DNA of 51,346 bases from assembly GCA_030247575.1 (NCBI GenBank), contig JAOTRV010000030.1, forward strand, positions 1-51,346. Direction: 5' to 3'. Shown here piece by piece: positions 8,369-17,250 of this stretch (its first letter is position 1; the number at the start of each line of letters is the position of its first letter). The notes beneath the pieces were generated by a model. That model worked only from the letters and a program-made list of their open reading frames with translations, ran no database searches and had not been told where the DNA came from. Origin of the DNA: Sulfuritalea sp. GTDB lineage: Bacteria > Pseudomonadota > Gammaproteobacteria > Burkholderiales > Rhodocyclaceae. The translations under genes were made by a program, and so were the position numbers.

Positions 8369-9317
8369 GCGCGAAGCCCCCCCGCCGCACGCGCGGATCG
8401 AGCAGCCCGTAGCCGACATCCACCAGGAAATTGATCGCCACGTATGCCACCGCGATCAGCAGCACGCAACCCTGGACCATCGCAAAGTCCTGCGCGAAAA
8501 TTCCGGCGAGGAGCAGGCGGCCGACCCCAGGCAAGGCAAACAACTGTTCGACGATCACCGCACCGCCGATCAGGTTGCCGACTTGCAGTCCGAACACGGT
8601 CAGCGAGCCAAACAGCGAGGGGCGCAGCGCATGCTGCAGCAGGATATTCCAGGCCGGCAGCCCCTTCGCCCGGGCCTGCAGGATGAAGTCCTCCTGCAGG
8701 GTCGCAATCAGTTCGCTGCGCAGCACGCGCATCAGGATGACCCACTCGACCAAGGCAAGCGAGACCGCCGGCAGGAACAGGCTTTTGAGGTTGGGCCAGA
8801 TGCCTGCAGAGAGCGGCGCGTAGCCGACGGCGGGAAACCACTTCAACTTCAGTGCAAGGAAATACACCAGGACCATGGCCAGTGCAAAGCCCGGAATCGA
8901 CGTCAGGCCGAAGCCCAGGGTGCTGCAGAAGCGGTCGAAGCGCGAATCCACCCGCCAGGCGGAAAGCAGGCCGACCGGCACGGCGACAAGCAGGGTGAAC
9001 AGCTGCGCCAGAACGACCAGCTCCACCGTCGCCGGCAAGTGCGAAGCAATGGCCTGTGCGACGGGCTGCCCGGACACCAGCGACACGCCGAGGTCGCCGC
9101 GCAGGACGCCTGCCAGCCATTTTCCGTAGCGCACCAGCGCCGGATCGCCCAGGCCGAGATCTTCCTGTATCGCGGCGATGTCATGCGCGCTGGCATTGGC
9201 GCCGGCAACCGCGTATGCCGCGCTGCCCGGCAGCAGATCGAGTATCGCGAACGTGAGTGCCGTCACGGCAAGGATCACGACGATCAGATGGAGGAACTTG
9301 CCGCCGACAAACCGCAT
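8361..9317 (-). CDS. Oligopeptide/dipeptide-type ABC importer permease (DppB/OppB-like)
   Basis: The 318-residue membrane protein has an N-terminal transmembrane segment (LIVVILAVTALTFAILDLLPG), a periplasmic domain with LGLGDPALVRYGKWL, then the permease core. The EAA-type loop is LIATLQEDFILQARAKGLPAWNILLQHALRPS. The ATG at 9317 is preceded by a GGGAG ribosome-binding site. Upstream, a 7-bp inverted repeat at 9336-9360 separates it from the binding-protein gene. Confidence 0.91.
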   Translation of the reverse strand: MRFVGGKFLHLIVVILAVTALTFAILDLLPGSAAYAVAGANASAHDIAAIQEDLGLGDPALVRYGKWLAGVLRGDLGVSLVSGQPVAQAIASHLPATVELVVLAQLFTLLVAVPVGLLSAWRVDSRFDRFCSTLGFGLTSIPGFALAMVLVYFLALKLKWFPAVGYAPLSAGIWPNLKSLFLPAVSLALVEWVILMRVLRSELIATLQEDFILQARAKGLPAWNILLQHALRPSLFGSLTVFGLQVGNLIGGAVIVEQLFALPGVGRLLLAGIFAQDFAMVQGCVLLIAVAYVAINFLVDVGYGLLDPRVRRGGFARG

Positions 9318-9335
9318 GTTCTTTGCTCTCCCGGC

Positions 9336-9360
9336 GCGGAACGAAGGAATTCCGTTCCGC
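9336..9360 (-). other. Intercistronic stem-loop between binding-protein and permease genes
   Basis: GCGGAAC at 9336-9342 pairs with GTTCCGC at 9354-9360. The 11-nt centre contains a further palindrome, GGAATTCC. It sits directly upstream of the permease ribosome-binding site. Stem-loops in this position often lower permease expression relative to binding protein by attenuation or by protecting the upstream mRNA. No T-run follows on the minus strand, so a simple terminator is less likely. Confidence 0.35.
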
Positions 9361-9429
9361 AACGCAAATGAAACGGGGCGAACCTGTCCGTCCGCCCCGC
9401 GGTACCGCCACATCGGCCAGCCAGCCGGC

Positions 9430-11001
9430 TTACCTTGCGTTTTGCAGCATTCTCGCGCCACCAGCCAACCAGACGTCGCCGACGCGGACAACCGGATGCG
9501 GCGTGGCACTCAATCCCTGTACATCGGTCCTGGCCAGTATATGGAAGCGCCGCCCACCCAAATACAAGAATACCGCATCTTCATTGATGGTCCTGGCGAC
9601 GCCGCACAGGGCTTTCTTCCGCGCTTCGGCATCGTTGCTCGTTGCCTGGGCAAGCAGGTGTTCGTCCATGGCGGGGCTGGCGTAGCCGCTGAAATTCACC
9701 CGGCCTTTCGAGCCGAGGCTCTCGTGCAGATAGGGGCCCATGTCCGGGTAGTCGGAGAAGCGCCAGCTGGAAATCTGGTATTCCCCGTTCATGACCTTCC
9801 TGAACACTTCACCCGGCGCCAGCGGCGTCAGTGTCAGCGTCACGCCGGCCTCCTTGAACAGGCGCTGCGCGATCTCGCCGGCTTCCTTGCCGCGCGGCGT
9901 GTTGGTATGCGCCAGTTCCAGGGCCACGGGCTGGCCATACTCGGCCAGCAGTTCCTTCGCCTTGGCCAGGTCGTGTTTCCGGTAGCCGCTGTCACCGCAG
10001 GCCGGGCTGCCGCCGTAAGGATCGGTGACGACCGGAATGGTGCCGCGGAAATCTGCCTTCACCAGGAATTCCTGGTTCCAGGCATGTGCCAGCGCCCGGC
10101 GCACGCGCGGATCATTGAGCGGCGGTTTCGAACTATTGAAGAGGAAGGCATAGGGTCCGGCGTAATCGCCGCTATACACCTTGAGCGTCCGATCCTCCCG
10201 TGCCTGCAGGATGTGGGTGCCGCGGTCGGTCACGATGGCATCGGCCTGCCCGGCTTGCAGCGCGGAGAAGCGGGCCTGCATGTCCGGCATCGGACGAAAC
10301 ACGACCGTATCGAGATACGGTCGGCCCTTGCGCCAGTAGTTGGGGTTGCGCGCCAGCACAAGGCGGTCGTTTCTCACCCACTCCTTGAAGACAAAGGGGC
10401 CGGTGCCGACCGGAGCGCGGTTCTGCGTGTCCTCCTGCACCGCCTTCGGCGACGGGATGACGGAGGCGAATCCCGCGCTGCCGATCTGGATCTTGAAGTG
10501 GATCCACGGCCGCTTCAGCGTGAAGCGGACGGTATGGTCATCCGCCCTCGTCACGGACTCGATCGGTTCGAGGGCGGAGCGTCCCAAATAGCGGTTCTTG
10601 GGATCAAGCAGGCGCTGCCAGTGGGCGACGACGGCGTCGGCATTGAAGGGGGTGCCGTCATGGAAGGCGACACCTTCGCGCAGCAAGATCGTCCAGACCT
10701 TGCCGTCCGGCGATGTCGATGCCGAGAGGGCCAGTTCCGGCACCAGGTTGCCCTTCTCGTCGAGGTCGAACAGCCGTTCCTCGACCGCCAGCAACACATT
10801 TCGATCCATGGCACCGAGAAAGCGGGCCTTGATCGGATCGAAGCCGACGAAGTCCTCCTCGATGCCCACCGTCAGGCTGCCGCCCTGAACGGGACCGGAT
10901 GCCGATGCCGGGGCGCCCTGAACCAGGATCGCCACCAGCGCCAGCAGGCACAAGCCCTTCGCCCAGACAGGCGGCTTTCGTGAATCATTCCTCGCGTACA
11001 C
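9430..11001 (-). CDS. Family-5 (peptide/nickel-type) periplasmic binding protein
   Basis: The 523-residue protein begins with a signal peptide (basic start, then LCLLALVAILVQGAPASASG) and continues with the SBP_bac_5 fold: GGSLTVGIEEDFVGFDP, the VWTILLREGVAFHDGTPFNADAVV segment, PVGTGPFVFKEW, and a C-terminal lobe. It should capture a peptide-like or other large ligand for the downstream permeases; the ligand is not predictable. The start is a GTG at 11001 with a strong AAGGAG eight or so bases upstream. It lies 54 bp after the chalcone-isomerase-like gene on the same strand. Confidence 0.92.
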   Translation of the reverse strand: MYARNDSRKPPVWAKGLCLLALVAILVQGAPASASGPVQGGSLTVGIEEDFVGFDPIKARFLGAMDRNVLLAVEERLFDLDEKGNLVPELALSASTSPDGKVWTILLREGVAFHDGTPFNADAVVAHWQRLLDPKNRYLGRSALEPIESVTRADDHTVRFTLKRPWIHFKIQIGSAGFASVIPSPKAVQEDTQNRAPVGTGPFVFKEWVRNDRLVLARNPNYWRKGRPYLDTVVFRPMPDMQARFSALQAGQADAIVTDRGTHILQAREDRTLKVYSGDYAGPYAFLFNSSKPPLNDPRVRRALAHAWNQEFLVKADFRGTIPVVTDPYGGSPACGDSGYRKHDLAKAKELLAEYGQPVALELAHTNTPRGKEAGEIAQRLFKEAGVTLTLTPLAPGEVFRKVMNGEYQISSWRFSDYPDMGPYLHESLGSKGRVNFSGYASPAMDEHLLAQATSNDAEARKKALCGVARTINEDAVFLYLGGRRFHILARTDVQGLSATPHPVVRVGDVWLAGGARMLQNAR

Positions 11002-11055
11002 GCTCTGCTCCTTTTGTCGAAGCGAGGGAACTGTCGCTCCCCCGCATCACCTCGT

Positions 11056-11619
11056 TCAACCGCCGAGCATGGACTTCTTCAGGCTTTCGCTCGCCGGCTG
11101 CTCGCCCAGCCAGATTTTCAGCAAGGCATTGTTGAAGGCGTCGCCGGCGATGGTCCCTTTGGCGGCGCCGTTGTGGGAAACAACCGTGCCGGTGCCGGGG
11201 ATGAAGTCGAAGAATAAGGCCTGTCCGCTTTTCACGTCCTTGATGTCGCGGATGATGCCGACCAGTTGCTCGACCTGGGGCTTCATCGCGTCCATTTCGT
11301 CCTTGCTGTGGTTTTTCGACAGACCGCCGACGAAGGAGGGGGCCAGTTGGTCGGCCGTCGCGTCGATCAGGAGCGACATTTGCACCCGGCGCGGGGCAGT
11401 GACCCCGAGCACGCCGCCGAGGCTGGTCTGCTTTTTCGGTACGTAGAGCGCGCCGACATAGATATCCATCATGGGATTGCCGCGAACTCCCGCGCCGTTC
11501 AGTACCAGATCGGTGCCGGAGAGCGACACCTTGTCTTCGAGCTTGACGCCGGCGACTTCTGCCGCGCCTGCAGCGGCGGACAACACAAGGCCCAGGAATA
11601 GTACCGTCAGTTTGTGCAT
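11056..11619 (-). CDS. Exported chalcone-isomerase-like domain protein
   Basis: The 187-residue protein has a signal peptide (MHKLTVLFLGLVLSAAAGAA) and then a chalcone-isomerase-like domain of the bacterial periplasmic type: VAGVKLEDKVSLSGTDLVLNGAGVR, DIYVGALYVP, and FIPGTGTVVSHNG near the C-terminus. Bacterial members of this group are widespread but of unsettled function, and flavonoid chemistry should not be assumed. Translation is probably coupled to the upstream methyltransferase, because the two overlap by 13 bp, and AGGAGAA precedes the ATG. It sits directly ahead of the ABC binding-protein gene, so a role linked to that importer or its ligand is possible but unproven. Confidence 0.85.
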   Translation of the reverse strand: MHKLTVLFLGLVLSAAAGAAEVAGVKLEDKVSLSGTDLVLNGAGVRGNPMMDIYVGALYVPKKQTSLGGVLGVTAPRRVQMSLLIDATADQLAPSFVGGLSKNHSKDEMDAMKPQVEQLVGIIRDIKDVKSGQALFFDFIPGTGTVVSHNGAAKGTIAGDAFNNALLKIWLGEQPASESLKKSMLGG

Positions 11620-12560
11620 GTTTTCTCCTCTTCGGTGGTTGGATGAACGGCAGGATGCCGCTCCGGGTTGAAGCCTTCGATGTCGTTGATGCGTACCGCA
11701 TGGGCAAACCGGAAAATGTCCGACACTTCGGTGGCCCGGTTGGCGCCATGGAACCAGGCGTCCTTGCAGGCCGCGGCGCTGAGCATCTCCAGCGTCTCGA
11801 ATCCGCGCGCGCGCAGAAATGGCACGACTTCGTCGTCGTCGAGTCCGAACAGAAAGGGCTCGCCGCGTTCCTTAACCCGCTTGCGCAGGGTGATCGCCTC
11901 CCGGCGCCGGCTGCTTCCATCGATCACCGCGCGCGGAAAGTAGTCGAAGAGGACGGCGCTACCCACGGCGGAGTTGCGCGCCATGAACGCCAGCGTCTGG
12001 TCGATGGCGGTGGCGGTGAGGTAGTAGCTCACGCCTTCCCAGATGAAGAGGGTCTTCTTGTTGCTGTCATAGCCCGCCCCGCATAGCCGGCTCTTCAAAT
12101 CGTCGCGGCTGAAGTCCATAGGAACGAATTCGACGTGACGCGGAACCGTACCCAGAACCTCCGCCAGCTTCGCGAGCTTGACGGACTGGGTTGCCGGGTG
12201 GTCGACCTCGAAGACCCTGGCGCCCGTGGCGGGATCGACCAGACGATAGGCCCGCGTGTCGTAGCCGGCGCCGAGGATGACCACCTGGCGGATGCCGTTG
12301 CCGAGGCAGGTTGTCGTGTGCTCGTCGATGTAGCGGGTGCGGGCGAGGATGGCGCCGCCGAGCCCCGGGCACTGCCTTTCGCCCAGCCAGCGGAAGAATC
12401 GTCCCAGCCACGGATGGCGCCCCATGGCGAGATAGGAAGGCCCGATGAAATGCCGCGCCAGGGGATCGCTGCAAACCCTTTCCGTTTCCGGCTTCAGCGT
12501 TTCGCGTGCGCGGAAGGCGGCGGCAGCCTCGGCGGTTTTACTGGGCGTTCCCGTGATCAT
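11607..12560 (-). CDS. SAM-dependent methyltransferase, leucine-carboxyl-methyltransferase-like family
   Basis: The 317-residue protein belongs to the bacterial group related to leucine carboxyl methyltransferases. Visible marks are ARTRYIDEHT, the SAM-binding segment VVILGAGYDTRAYRL, the acidic FEVDHPATQ strand end, and FIWEGVSYYLT. The physiological substrate is not known for most members; small-molecule carboxyl or O-methylation is typical. It is the first gene of the minus-strand block leading through the chalcone-isomerase-like gene to the ABC importer, and it is divergent from the LysR regulator at 12693, 132 bp away. Confidence 0.88.
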   Translation of the reverse strand: MITGTPSKTAEAAAAFRARETLKPETERVCSDPLARHFIGPSYLAMGRHPWLGRFFRWLGERQCPGLGGAILARTRYIDEHTTTCLGNGIRQVVILGAGYDTRAYRLVDPATGARVFEVDHPATQSVKLAKLAEVLGTVPRHVEFVPMDFSRDDLKSRLCGAGYDSNKKTLFIWEGVSYYLTATAIDQTLAFMARNSAVGSAVLFDYFPRAVIDGSSRRREAITLRKRVKERGEPFLFGLDDDEVVPFLRARGFETLEMLSAAACKDAWFHGANRATEVSDIFRFAHAVRINDIEGFNPERHPAVHPTTEEEKTCTN

Positions 12561-12625
12561 GCGGCGAAGGATGCCGCCGCAGCGACGTGTTCCGCAAACG
12601 CAAAGATTTCACCTCGAACTGCATT

Positions 12626-12655
12626 TTTCGCATTCGACAGGCCGCACCCTATAAT
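12626..12655 (+). promoter_or_regulatory. Candidate promoter for the LysR-type gene
   Basis: A perfect TATAAT stands at 12650-12655, 37 bp before the LysR-type start codon, with a poor -35 match (TTTCGC at 12626-12631, 18-bp spacing). This 132-bp divergent region is the likely binding place of the regulator itself, since many LysR proteins bind between their own gene and a divergent target. Confidence 0.4.
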
Positions 12656-12692
12656 TCCCGATCGATTTCATTCGGCGAGGTCAGCGGTCGAC

Positions 12693-13634
12693 ATGCACGC
12701 GGTGCGTCTTCCCTCCACCAAGGACTTGCGGGCTTTCGAGGCCACGATGCGCCTGGGCAGCATCAAGGCCGCCGCCGAATACCTCAATCTGAGCCCATCC
12801 GCGGTCAGCCGGCGCATTCAGAGCCTGGAAGAGGAACTCGGCAGGCAACTCTTCGACCGAGACGTGCAGGGCCTGACCCTGACCGAGGCCGGCAGCTATT
12901 ACGCCGCGCAGCTGCAATCGATTTTCCAGGCGCTGGAACAGGCCACGCTTACCGTGCGCAAGCAGTCGCGCCAGCGCCTGGTCGTGCTCGCGCCTTCGAT
13001 GATCTCCCAGGCGATCGTGGGGCAACTGGACTCCTTCAATACGGCGCTGCCCGATATTGAACTCATCCTGCATGTCTTCCCCGGATCCCCGGGATCGGAT
13101 CCCGGCATCGCCACCGCCGACATCGCCTTCTCATGGGGCAACAAGCAATGGGAAGGCTGGAACTCGCGCCTGATCTCGCCGCGCGGCCATCTGGTGCCGA
13201 TGTGCACACCCAGGCTGCTCAAATCGGGAAAGCCGTTTTCAATCGAAGAATTGCCGGAACAGACCTGGATTGTCGCGCGACACTTCGAAAGTGCCTGGAA
13301 TCTTTGGTATCAGGGGCTCGGCATGCCGATGCCGGCTCCCCGCCGACTCCTCGAAACGCCGAACGGACTGATGGCGATGGAGGCGGCGGAACGCAGCGAC
13401 GGCGTCCTGATCGGCTTCGGCTTCGCGGGTTATCCGGACTTCAGCATCCTGGCCGGCCGCTTCCAGCCGGCGCATGCCTTCCACGCTCTGGTGCCCGACC
13501 ATGGCTTTCGCATGAATACCCGCCCGGACGGCGAAAACCCGGCCATCTCCCGCTTCGCTGCGTGGTTTTTCGAAACCGTCTGGGGACACGCTCCCGTCCA
13601 AAAGATGATGGCTGCGCAGGAGCTTCGCGCGTGA
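12693..13634 (+). CDS. LysR-family transcriptional regulator
   Basis: The 313-residue regulator has an N-terminal winged helix-turn-helix (LGSIKAAAEYLNLSPSAVSRRIQSLEEELGRQLFDR) followed by a periplasmic-binding-protein-like effector domain. The start at 12693 gives the normal LysR length; the frame is open far upstream, but that part overlaps the methyltransferase antisense. The divergent layout suggests that it controls the methyltransferase/chalcone-isomerase-like/ABC importer block. The effector is unknown, though a substrate of that importer would be a reasonable guess. Confidence 0.92.
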   Translation: MHAVRLPSTKDLRAFEATMRLGSIKAAAEYLNLSPSAVSRRIQSLEEELGRQLFDRDVQGLTLTEAGSYYAAQLQSIFQALEQATLTVRKQSRQRLVVLAPSMISQAIVGQLDSFNTALPDIELILHVFPGSPGSDPGIATADIAFSWGNKQWEGWNSRLISPRGHLVPMCTPRLLKSGKPFSIEELPEQTWIVARHFESAWNLWYQGLGMPMPAPRRLLETPNGLMAMEAAERSDGVLIGFGFAGYPDFSILAGRFQPAHAFHALVPDHGFRMNTRPDGENPAISRFAAWFFETVWGHAPVQKMMAAQELRA

Positions 13635-13698
13635 GGCGATCCATACCTGATCGGAGATACAGGGCGACCGCGCGAGCTGCTTGGGTGCCCATTGCTTT

Positions 13699-14874
13699 CT
13701 AAGGTGCCAGCGCCCGTTCAGCCAGCCGCACCCAGTAGCGTATGCCGGTGGCGATGATCTCGTCGTTGAAGTCGTAGTGCGGGCTGTGCAGCATGCAGCC
13801 GCCCTCGCCCGGGCCGTTCCCCAGCCAGACATAACAGGCGGGCACCACCCGGGCCAGATAGGCGAAATCCTCGGCGCCCATGCTCGGCGCCAGCCCCGTC
13901 AGCACCTGCGCCTCGCCCGCCGCATCTGACACCACTGCGCGCGCGACCTCGCGGGCAATGAAGCTCGGCTCAGGCGCATTGATGGTCGGCGGATAGCCGC
14001 GCTCGTAGCGCAGGTCGATGCTGACCCGGTAGGTCGCTTCGATGCCGCTGCAGATGCGCCGCAAGCCCTCTTCGAGCGCATCCTGCAGTTCGCCATTCAG
14101 AGTACGCACGGTACCACCGAGCGTGGCCGTTTCGGGCAGGACGTTATCGGCATGGCCGGCATGGAAGCGCGTGACGCTGACCACCGCCGCGGCGAGCGGA
14201 TCGGTGTTGCGCGATACCAGCGACTGCGCCGCCTGCACCAGCGCGCTACCGGCCAGCACCACATCCACCGCCTGATGCGGCATCGCGGCGTGGCCGCCGC
14301 GCCCGGTGATTTCGATCTCGAAGCGATCGGTGCCGGCCATCACCGGCCCTTCGGTGACGCCGAAGCTGCCCGCCGGCATGCCCGGCCAGTTGTGCAGGCC
14401 GAACACCATGTCCATCGGAAAACGTTCGAACAAACCCTCTTCCACCATTACCCGGCCGCCGCCTTCGTGCTCTTCGGCGGGCTGAAAGATGAAATACACG
14501 GTGCCGTCGAAATTGCGCAGTTTGCTCAAGGCTTCAGCGGCGCCGAGCAGCATTGCGGTATGGCCGTCGTGGCCGCAGGCATGCATTTTTCCGTGATGGG
14601 TCGAACGGTGCGGAAAGGAATTCAGTTCCGACAGCGGCAGCGCATCCATGTCGGCACGCAGGCCGATCGCGCGCTTGCCGTTTCCCAGGGAGAGCTTCGC
14701 CACGACACCGGTGCGGGCGATGCCGCGATGGACTTCAAGCCCCAGGCTGTCGAGGTAATCTGCAACCTTGGTCGCCGTGCGCTTTTCGTCGAAGGCCAGT
14801 TCCGGATGGGCGTGGATGTCCCGGCGAAACGCGGCGATCTTCGGCGTCAGGGACGGCAGCAATTCGTTGATCAT
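13699..14874 (-). CDS. M20-family amidohydrolase (hippurate hydrolase-like)
   Basis: This is a zinc-dependent aminoacylase/carboxypeptidase that should hydrolyse an N-acyl amino acid or similar amide in the cytoplasm. The 391-residue protein shows family marks in order: HAHPELAFDE, RADMDALPL, the metal-binding MHACGHDGHTAMLLG, FQPAEEHEGGG with the catalytic Glu pair, GLHNWPG, the dimerisation-domain GRGGHAAMPH, and the C-terminal APSMGAEDFAYL. It converges with the LysR gene and is divergent from dinB (87 bp between starts). Exact substrate is not readable. Confidence 0.93.
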   Translation of the reverse strand: MINELLPSLTPKIAAFRRDIHAHPELAFDEKRTATKVADYLDSLGLEVHRGIARTGVVAKLSLGNGKRAIGLRADMDALPLSELNSFPHRSTHHGKMHACGHDGHTAMLLGAAEALSKLRNFDGTVYFIFQPAEEHEGGGRVMVEEGLFERFPMDMVFGLHNWPGMPAGSFGVTEGPVMAGTDRFEIEITGRGGHAAMPHQAVDVVLAGSALVQAAQSLVSRNTDPLAAAVVSVTRFHAGHADNVLPETATLGGTVRTLNGELQDALEEGLRRICSGIEATYRVSIDLRYERGYPPTINAPEPSFIAREVARAVVSDAAGEAQVLTGLAPSMGAEDFAYLARVVPACYVWLGNGPGEGGCMLHSPHYDFNDEIIATGIRYWVRLAERALAP

Positions 14875-14961
14875 GGCAAAACCTTTGTGTCGGATCGGTA
14901 ATCCTAGCCCAAACCCGGTCCCGACGAGTCAACTCCGCTTTTGCGGTATCGTCGCAACGTC

Positions 14962-16113
14962 ATGCCTACGCCTCCTCGCCGCATCGCGCATCTGGATATG
15001 GACGCCTTCTATGCGTCGGTCGAACTGCTGCGCTACCCGGAATTGCGCGGCCTGCCGGTGGTGATCGGCGGACGCGGCATCCACCAGCCCGAATTGCTGG
15101 CCGACGGAAGCCGGCGCTTTGCCCGGCTGCGCGACTATGTCGGGCGCGGCGTCATCACCACATCCACCTATGAGGCGCGGGCGCTGGGCGTGTTCTCCGC
15201 GATGGGCGTGATGAAGGCTGCGAAACTGGCGCCCGATGCCATCCTGCTGCCGGTCGACTTCGACGCCTATCGGCATTATTCGCGCCTGTTCAAGGCCGCC
15301 GTCAGGGCCATCACGCCGCAGGTCGAGGATCGCGGCATCGACGAAATCTACATCGATCTGACGGACCTGCCCGAGGACACGCCGACCCTCGCGCGCCGCA
15401 TCAAGCAGGCGGTGAAGGACGCCACCGGCCTCTCCTGCTCGATCGGCATCAGTCCCAACAAGCTGCTGTCGAAAATCTGTTCCGACCTGGAAAAGCCCGA
15501 CGGCATCACGCTGCTGGACGAGGGCGACATTGCCCGGCGCATCTGGCCGCTGCCGGTACGCAAGATCAACGGCATCGGGCCCAAGGCCGGCGAAAAGCTC
15601 GCCGCGCTGGGCATCGCCACCATCGGCCAATTGGCCGACGCCGAACCGGCGCTGCTGCAGGAACACTTCGGCCGCAGCTACGCCGAGTGGTTGCACCAGG
15701 CGGCGCACGGCATCGACGAGCGGCCAGTGGTGACATATTCCGAACCCAAATCGATCAGCCGCGAAACCACCTTCGAGCGCGACCTCCACGCACGCCGCGA
15801 CCGCGCCCTCCTGTCGGAAATATTCACCAGGCTGTGCACCGGCGTCGCTGACGATCTTCGGCGCAAGGGCTATCTCGGCCGCACCATCGGCATCAAGCTG
15901 CGCTTCGAGGACTTCCGCATCATGACGCGCGACCTGACGCTGCCCGATCCCACCGCCGACGCAGCGGTCATCCGCCGCGCCGCCGGCGAGTGCCTGCGCC
16001 GCGTGCCGCTGGAAAAGAAGCTACGCCTGCTCGGCGTGCGCGCCAGTGCCTTGTCGCCCGGCAGTACGTCGCAGGAGACGGCGGAATCGCCGCAGGGCGA
16101 ACTGCCGCTGTGA
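14962..16113 (+). CDS. dinB: DNA polymerase IV (Y-family translesion polymerase)
   Basis: DinB copies past damaged bases at the cost of fidelity. The 383-residue protein has the catalytic HLDMDAFYASVE at residues 10-21, the steric-gate region, the second acidic motif RGIDEIYIDL, and the helix-hairpin-helix thumb region KINGIGPKAGEKL. About 25 extra residues (IHQPELLADGSRRFARLRD) sit between PVVIGG and GVITTSTYEAR. I believe this form is usual among betaproteobacterial DinB proteins. The ATG at 14962 is preferred over a TTG seven codons upstream. No LexA box was recognised with confidence in the short divergent spacer. Confidence 0.94.
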   Translation: MPTPPRRIAHLDMDAFYASVELLRYPELRGLPVVIGGRGIHQPELLADGSRRFARLRDYVGRGVITTSTYEARALGVFSAMGVMKAAKLAPDAILLPVDFDAYRHYSRLFKAAVRAITPQVEDRGIDEIYIDLTDLPEDTPTLARRIKQAVKDATGLSCSIGISPNKLLSKICSDLEKPDGITLLDEGDIARRIWPLPVRKINGIGPKAGEKLAALGIATIGQLADAEPALLQEHFGRSYAEWLHQAAHGIDERPVVTYSEPKSISRETTFERDLHARRDRALLSEIFTRLCTGVADDLRRKGYLGRTIGIKLRFEDFRIMTRDLTLPDPTADAAVIRRAAGECLRRVPLEKKLRLLGVRASALSPGSTSQETAESPQGELPL

Positions 16114-16207
16114 CCCTCGCGGCGGCGGGGTTTTGGCGTCATGGCGCAAAACAGCCGCTTGCTAGAATGCGTCTCCGTTCCATATCGTACCTCGACGGCC
16201 TGACCCC

Positions 16208-17218
16208 ATGAGAATCCTGATCCTCGCGCTGACGCTGCTGCTCCACCTCTCGCCGGCACACGCCGGCAAGACACTGGACCAGGTCCGACAGCGCGCGCAA
16301 CTGGTGTGCGGCGTCAGCACCGGCGTCATCGGCTTTTCCTCGGCCGACAGCCAGGGCCGCTGGAACGGGCTCGATGTCGATGTCTGCCGCGCCATTGCGG
16401 CCGCGGTGCTGAACGATCCGAACAAGGTCAAATACGTGCCGCTCAATGCGCAGCAGCGCTTCACCGCATTGCAGTCGGGCGAAGTCGACCTGCTCTCGCG
16501 CAACACGACCTGGACATTGACCCGCGACGCGTCGTTGGGCCTGCAGTTCACCGCCATCACCTACTACGACGGGCAGGGCTTCCTGGTGCCGAAGAAGCTC
16601 AAAGTCACCAGCGCAAAGCAGTTGAAGAATGCAGAGATCTGCGTCCAGTCGGGCACCACGACCGAAAAGAACCTTAGCGACTGGTTCAAGACGCAGGGCA
16701 TCAAGATCAAGCCCGTGGTGTTCGAGAAATTCGAGGCCTCGATCAAGGCCTTCTTCAGCGGCCGCTGCCAGGCCTACACCACCGACGCCTCGGCGCTGGC
16801 CTTCATCCGCAGCAAGGAGGCGCCCAAGCCGGATGACTACGTCGTCCTGCCCGAGCTGATCTCCAAGGAACCGCTGGGACCGGTGGTGCGGCGCGGCGAC
16901 GACGAGTGGTTCGCCATCGTCAAGTGGGTGATCTTCGCCCTGATCGAAGCCGAGGAATACGGCATCACGCAGGCCAATCTGGAGCAGATGAAGGCCAGCC
17001 CCGATCCGGGCATCCAGCGCCTGCTGGGCAGCGCGGAAGACACCGGCAAGCTGCTCGGCCTCGAGCGCGACTGGGCAGCACGTGCAGTGAAAGCGGTGGG
17101 CAACTATGGCGAAATGTTCCAGCGCAATGTTGGCAGCGCCTCGCCGCTGAAGCTGCCGCGTGGCGTCAATGCGCTGTGGAACAAGGGCGGACTGATGTAC
17201 GCGCCGCCCGTGCGCTGA
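16208..17218 (+). CDS. aapJ: General L-amino-acid ABC transporter binding protein
   Basis: The 336-residue periplasmic protein has a signal peptide (MRILILALTLLLHLSPAHAG) and is a family-3 binding protein of the AapJ/BztA type: LVCGVSTGVIGFSSAD near the N-terminus, GLDVDVCRAIAAAVL, LLSRNTTWT, and the long C-terminal extension ending PRGVNALWNKGGLMYAPPVR. It should deliver a broad range of L-amino acids to AapQM encoded just downstream. The gap to the next start is 32 bp. Confidence 0.93.
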   Translation: MRILILALTLLLHLSPAHAGKTLDQVRQRAQLVCGVSTGVIGFSSADSQGRWNGLDVDVCRAIAAAVLNDPNKVKYVPLNAQQRFTALQSGEVDLLSRNTTWTLTRDASLGLQFTAITYYDGQGFLVPKKLKVTSAKQLKNAEICVQSGTTTEKNLSDWFKTQGIKIKPVVFEKFEASIKAFFSGRCQAYTTDASALAFIRSKEAPKPDDYVVLPELISKEPLGPVVRRGDDEWFAIVKWVIFALIEAEEYGITQANLEQMKASPDPGIQRLLGSAEDTGKLLGLERDWAARAVKAVGNYGEMFQRNVGSASPLKLPRGVNALWNKGGLMYAPPVR

Positions 17219-17250
17219 ATCGCCGTAGCGCCGGCGTCGACTCTTCGATC

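Noticed and set aside
14941-14961. TTG start seven codons upstream of dinB
   Set aside because: The ATG at 14962 fits the usual short N-terminus before the catalytic HLDMD segment, and the upstream codons look non-conserved.
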